Assembly: GCA_023436925.1 (NCBI GenBank)
Contig: JAEZHJ010000120.1
Coordinates: 1 to 6,553, forward strand
DNA: 6,553 nucleotides
Direction of reading: 5' to 3'
Source: Actinomycetes bacterium
GTDB taxonomy: Bacteria; Actinomycetota; Actinomycetes; Propionibacteriales; Propionibacteriaceae
Below, one piece after another: positions 6,033-6,553 of the stretch (within the stretch, counting starts at the first letter, position 1; each line of letters starts with the position of its first letter). The notes beneath the pieces are model-generated. The model was not told where the DNA came from and made no database searches. It saw nothing but the letters and a program-made list of their open reading frames with translations. The position numbers and the translations under genes are program-made.

Positions 6033-6050
6033 GGACGCTTCGGTGCGTCC
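6033..6050 (-). other. Leader stem-loop before the ATPase gene
   Basis: GGACGC (6033-6038) and GCGTCC (6045-6050) pair perfectly around a 6-base loop. It falls within the predicted leader of about 50 nt, between the transcription start (about 6056) and the ribosome-binding site. It may stabilise the 5' end of the operon message; nothing ties it to a known riboswitch. Confidence 0.4.
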
Positions 6051-6062
6051 GGCCCGGCCGAG

Positions 6063-6091
6063 ACTATCGCAACGTTGCAGTGATTCGTCAA
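6063..6091 (-). promoter_or_regulatory. Operon promoter, -35 TTGACG / -10 GATAGT
   Basis: On the minus strand TTGACG (plus 6086-6091, 5 of 6 consensus) is followed after exactly 17 bases by GATAGT (plus 6063-6068, 4 of 6). The predicted transcription start is near 6056, giving a leader of about 50 nt to the ATPase ATG. The LacI-type palindrome 6069-6078 fills the spacer next to the -10 box, so a bound repressor would block RNA polymerase. Confidence 0.7.
6064..6079. promoter_or_regulatory. LacI-family operator O1
   Basis: The 16-mer CTATCGCAACGTTGCA contains the perfect 10-bp palindrome GCAACGTTGC (6069-6078) with a central CG, the classic LacI/GalR half-site arrangement. It sits between the -35 and -10 boxes of the operon promoter, and the same sequence recurs at 6219-6234. 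The LacI-family protein of this operon is the obvious binder. Confidence 0.75.
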
Positions 6092-6097
6092 ATGTCG

Positions 6098-6110
6098 CGC
6101 TGACGCAGCG
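6098..6110. repeat. Short inverted repeat upstream of the operon -35 box
   Basis: CGCTG (6098-6102) and CAGCG (6106-6110) flank three bases, starting 6 bp upstream of the -35 box. It sits where an activator might bind, but 5-bp arms in G/C-rich DNA are weak evidence. Confidence 0.2.
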
Positions 6111-6218
6111 TCTTTGAGCAAACGCCCATTCGGTCCAGAGTCATTAGCCGGGGCATCTGTGACGCTCACTCCTGGCCTGGCGACTCATCCTCCTCGAAGG
6201 AAGCACCCGAAGGGTTTG

Positions 6219-6234
6219 CTATCGAAACGTTGCA
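6219..6234. promoter_or_regulatory. LacI-family operator O2
   Basis: CTATCGAAACGTTGCA matches O1 at 15 of 16 positions, including bases outside the palindrome. The core GAAACGTTGC keeps the central CG and is 8 of 10 symmetric. Its centre is 155 bp from that of O1 and it lies on the side of the divergent gene. It may repress that gene directly, or pair with O1 by DNA looping. I could not find convincing -35/-10 boxes around it. Confidence 0.7.
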
Positions 6235-6518
6235 TTTCGTTTGCCCCTGAGCGAGAGGTGCGCCGAAGACGCTCGCGCCGGACCTCTGACAGGTCCGGTG
6301 GCCCAGTCACCGAATCGCTTCGGTCCCGCCCTTCAGGGATGCCCTCCCGAACGAGAGGCCGGGCACCGGCGTCCCAGCACCCGCGGACATCAACCTGGGT
6401 GGCTGATCACGGCGGCTGACCTCGCGGAGTTTCGTCCCAAAGGCGCTGGGTACCGGGCGTGGAATCCACTGCGGCAAGCAAAGACAGCTGCCCAAGGCAG
6501 ACAACGACGGGAGTAGCG
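6235..6518 (+). other. Non-coding stretch before the divergent gene, rich in short hairpins
   Basis: These roughly 285 bases hold no convincing gene; the open frames present give arginine/proline-rich translations without recognisable motifs. Perfect or near-perfect inverted repeats occur in series. The strongest is CCGGACCT/AGGTCCGG (6278-6285 and 6291-6298, loop 5, extendable by a G-U and a C-G pair). Others are ACCGAA/TTCGGT (6309-6314 and 6319-6324, loop 4), AGGG/CCCT (6335-6345), CCCAG/CTGGG (6373-6377 and 6395-6399), GTGG/CCAC (6459-6469) and CTGCC/GGCAG (6488-6492 and 6496-6500, loop 3), the last just before the ribosome-binding site. If transcription starts near O2, this is a long structured leader. 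I recognise no riboswitch family. The promoter of the divergent gene is presumably here or near O2 but I cannot place it. Confidence 0.4.
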
Positions 6519-6553
6519 ATGACGCAGGAGAACACCGGGGCCGGTGCCCAGAT
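6519..6553 (+). CDS. Divergent gene, N-terminal fragment, product unknown
   Basis: The frame ATG ACG CAG GAG opens at 6519 and runs off the window, giving MTQENTGAGAQ. GGGAG at 6509-6513 lies 5 bases upstream, good spacing for a real start, and the preceding frame stops at 6514-6516 (TAG). The visible residues are too few for a family call. Being divergent from the transporter operon and sharing its operator region, it probably belongs to the same pathway, for example a kinase, isomerase or aldolase, but that is a guess from context. Confidence 0.6.
   Translation, partial: MTQENTGAGAQ

Noticed and set aside
4656..6083. Plus-strand frames of 237 and 230 residues opposite the ATPase gene
   Set aside because: Both are antisense to an intact ATPase with all family motifs, and neither shows a ribosome-binding site or known domain.
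6114..6516. Plus-strand frames of 101 and 91 residues in the divergent intergenic region
   Set aside because: They have Arg/Pro/Ser-rich translations, no recognisable motif and no clear ribosome-binding site. One would begin at a TTG next to the operator. The region reads better as regulatory DNA.
1..6553. CRISPR arrays, tRNA/rRNA genes, insertion sequences, phage or toxin-antitoxin genes
   Set aside because: I saw no regularly spaced repeats, no tRNA-like cloverleaf, no transposase motifs and no terminal repeats with target duplications. All coding capacity is accounted for by the transporter operon and the divergent gene start.

Overview
The window has high G+C, GTG/ATG/TTG-tolerant gene starts, a lipoprotein-type binding protein and U-tract-less terminator hairpins. 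This fits a high-GC Gram-positive, most likely an actinobacterium; I cannot name a genus. Almost all of it is one minus-strand carbohydrate-uptake operon, transcribed from about 6056 leftwards to about 90. In transcription order it encodes a two-domain sugar ABC ATPase (RbsA type), a membrane permease (RbsC type), a lipoprotein solute-binding protein (RbsB type), a zinc-dependent polyol-type dehydrogenase, and a LacI/GalR-family repressor.

Right end (6006-6518): this intergenic region separates the operon from a divergent plus-strand gene, of which only about 11 codons are visible (from 6519). The minus-strand promoter is well formed: TTGACG, a 17-nt spacer, then GATAGT. A LacI-type palindrome with a central CG, GCAACGTTGC, lies in the spacer against the -10 element. 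A near-identical 16-mer (15/16) sits 155 bp away, towards the divergent gene. The likely regulator is the LacI-family protein at the operon's end. The divergent gene has about 285 bp of non-coding DNA between the second operator and its start, with several short perfect inverted repeats.

Middle: the ATPase and permease genes overlap by 4 bp (ATGA). The binding-protein gene has its own good ribosome-binding site and is followed by a perfect 12-bp stem-loop with no T-tract, a plausible 3' stabiliser or processing site. The dehydrogenase resembles, from memory, the erythritol/L-threitol dehydrogenase (EltD) branch of the zinc alcohol dehydrogenases. A polyol such as a tetritol is therefore a reasonable substrate guess, but it is unproven. 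The expected role is import of a sugar alcohol or related sugar, oxidation to a ketose, and repression of the operon until the inducer is present. No kinase or isomerase is in view; such genes may lie beyond 6519.

Left end (1-191): a G/C-rich hairpin probably ends the operon. Past it is a second minus-strand promoter-like arrangement (GTGACG, 17 nt, TATACC) overlapped by an 8-bp-arm inverted repeat. A Shine-Dalgarno match at the very edge suggests another separately regulated gene starts just outside the window.

This is a well-ordered but largely conventional transporter/catabolism locus. I do not see a clearly new class of system. The most interesting parts are the dual operator, the long divergent leader, and the unusual ligand-site sequence of the binding protein.
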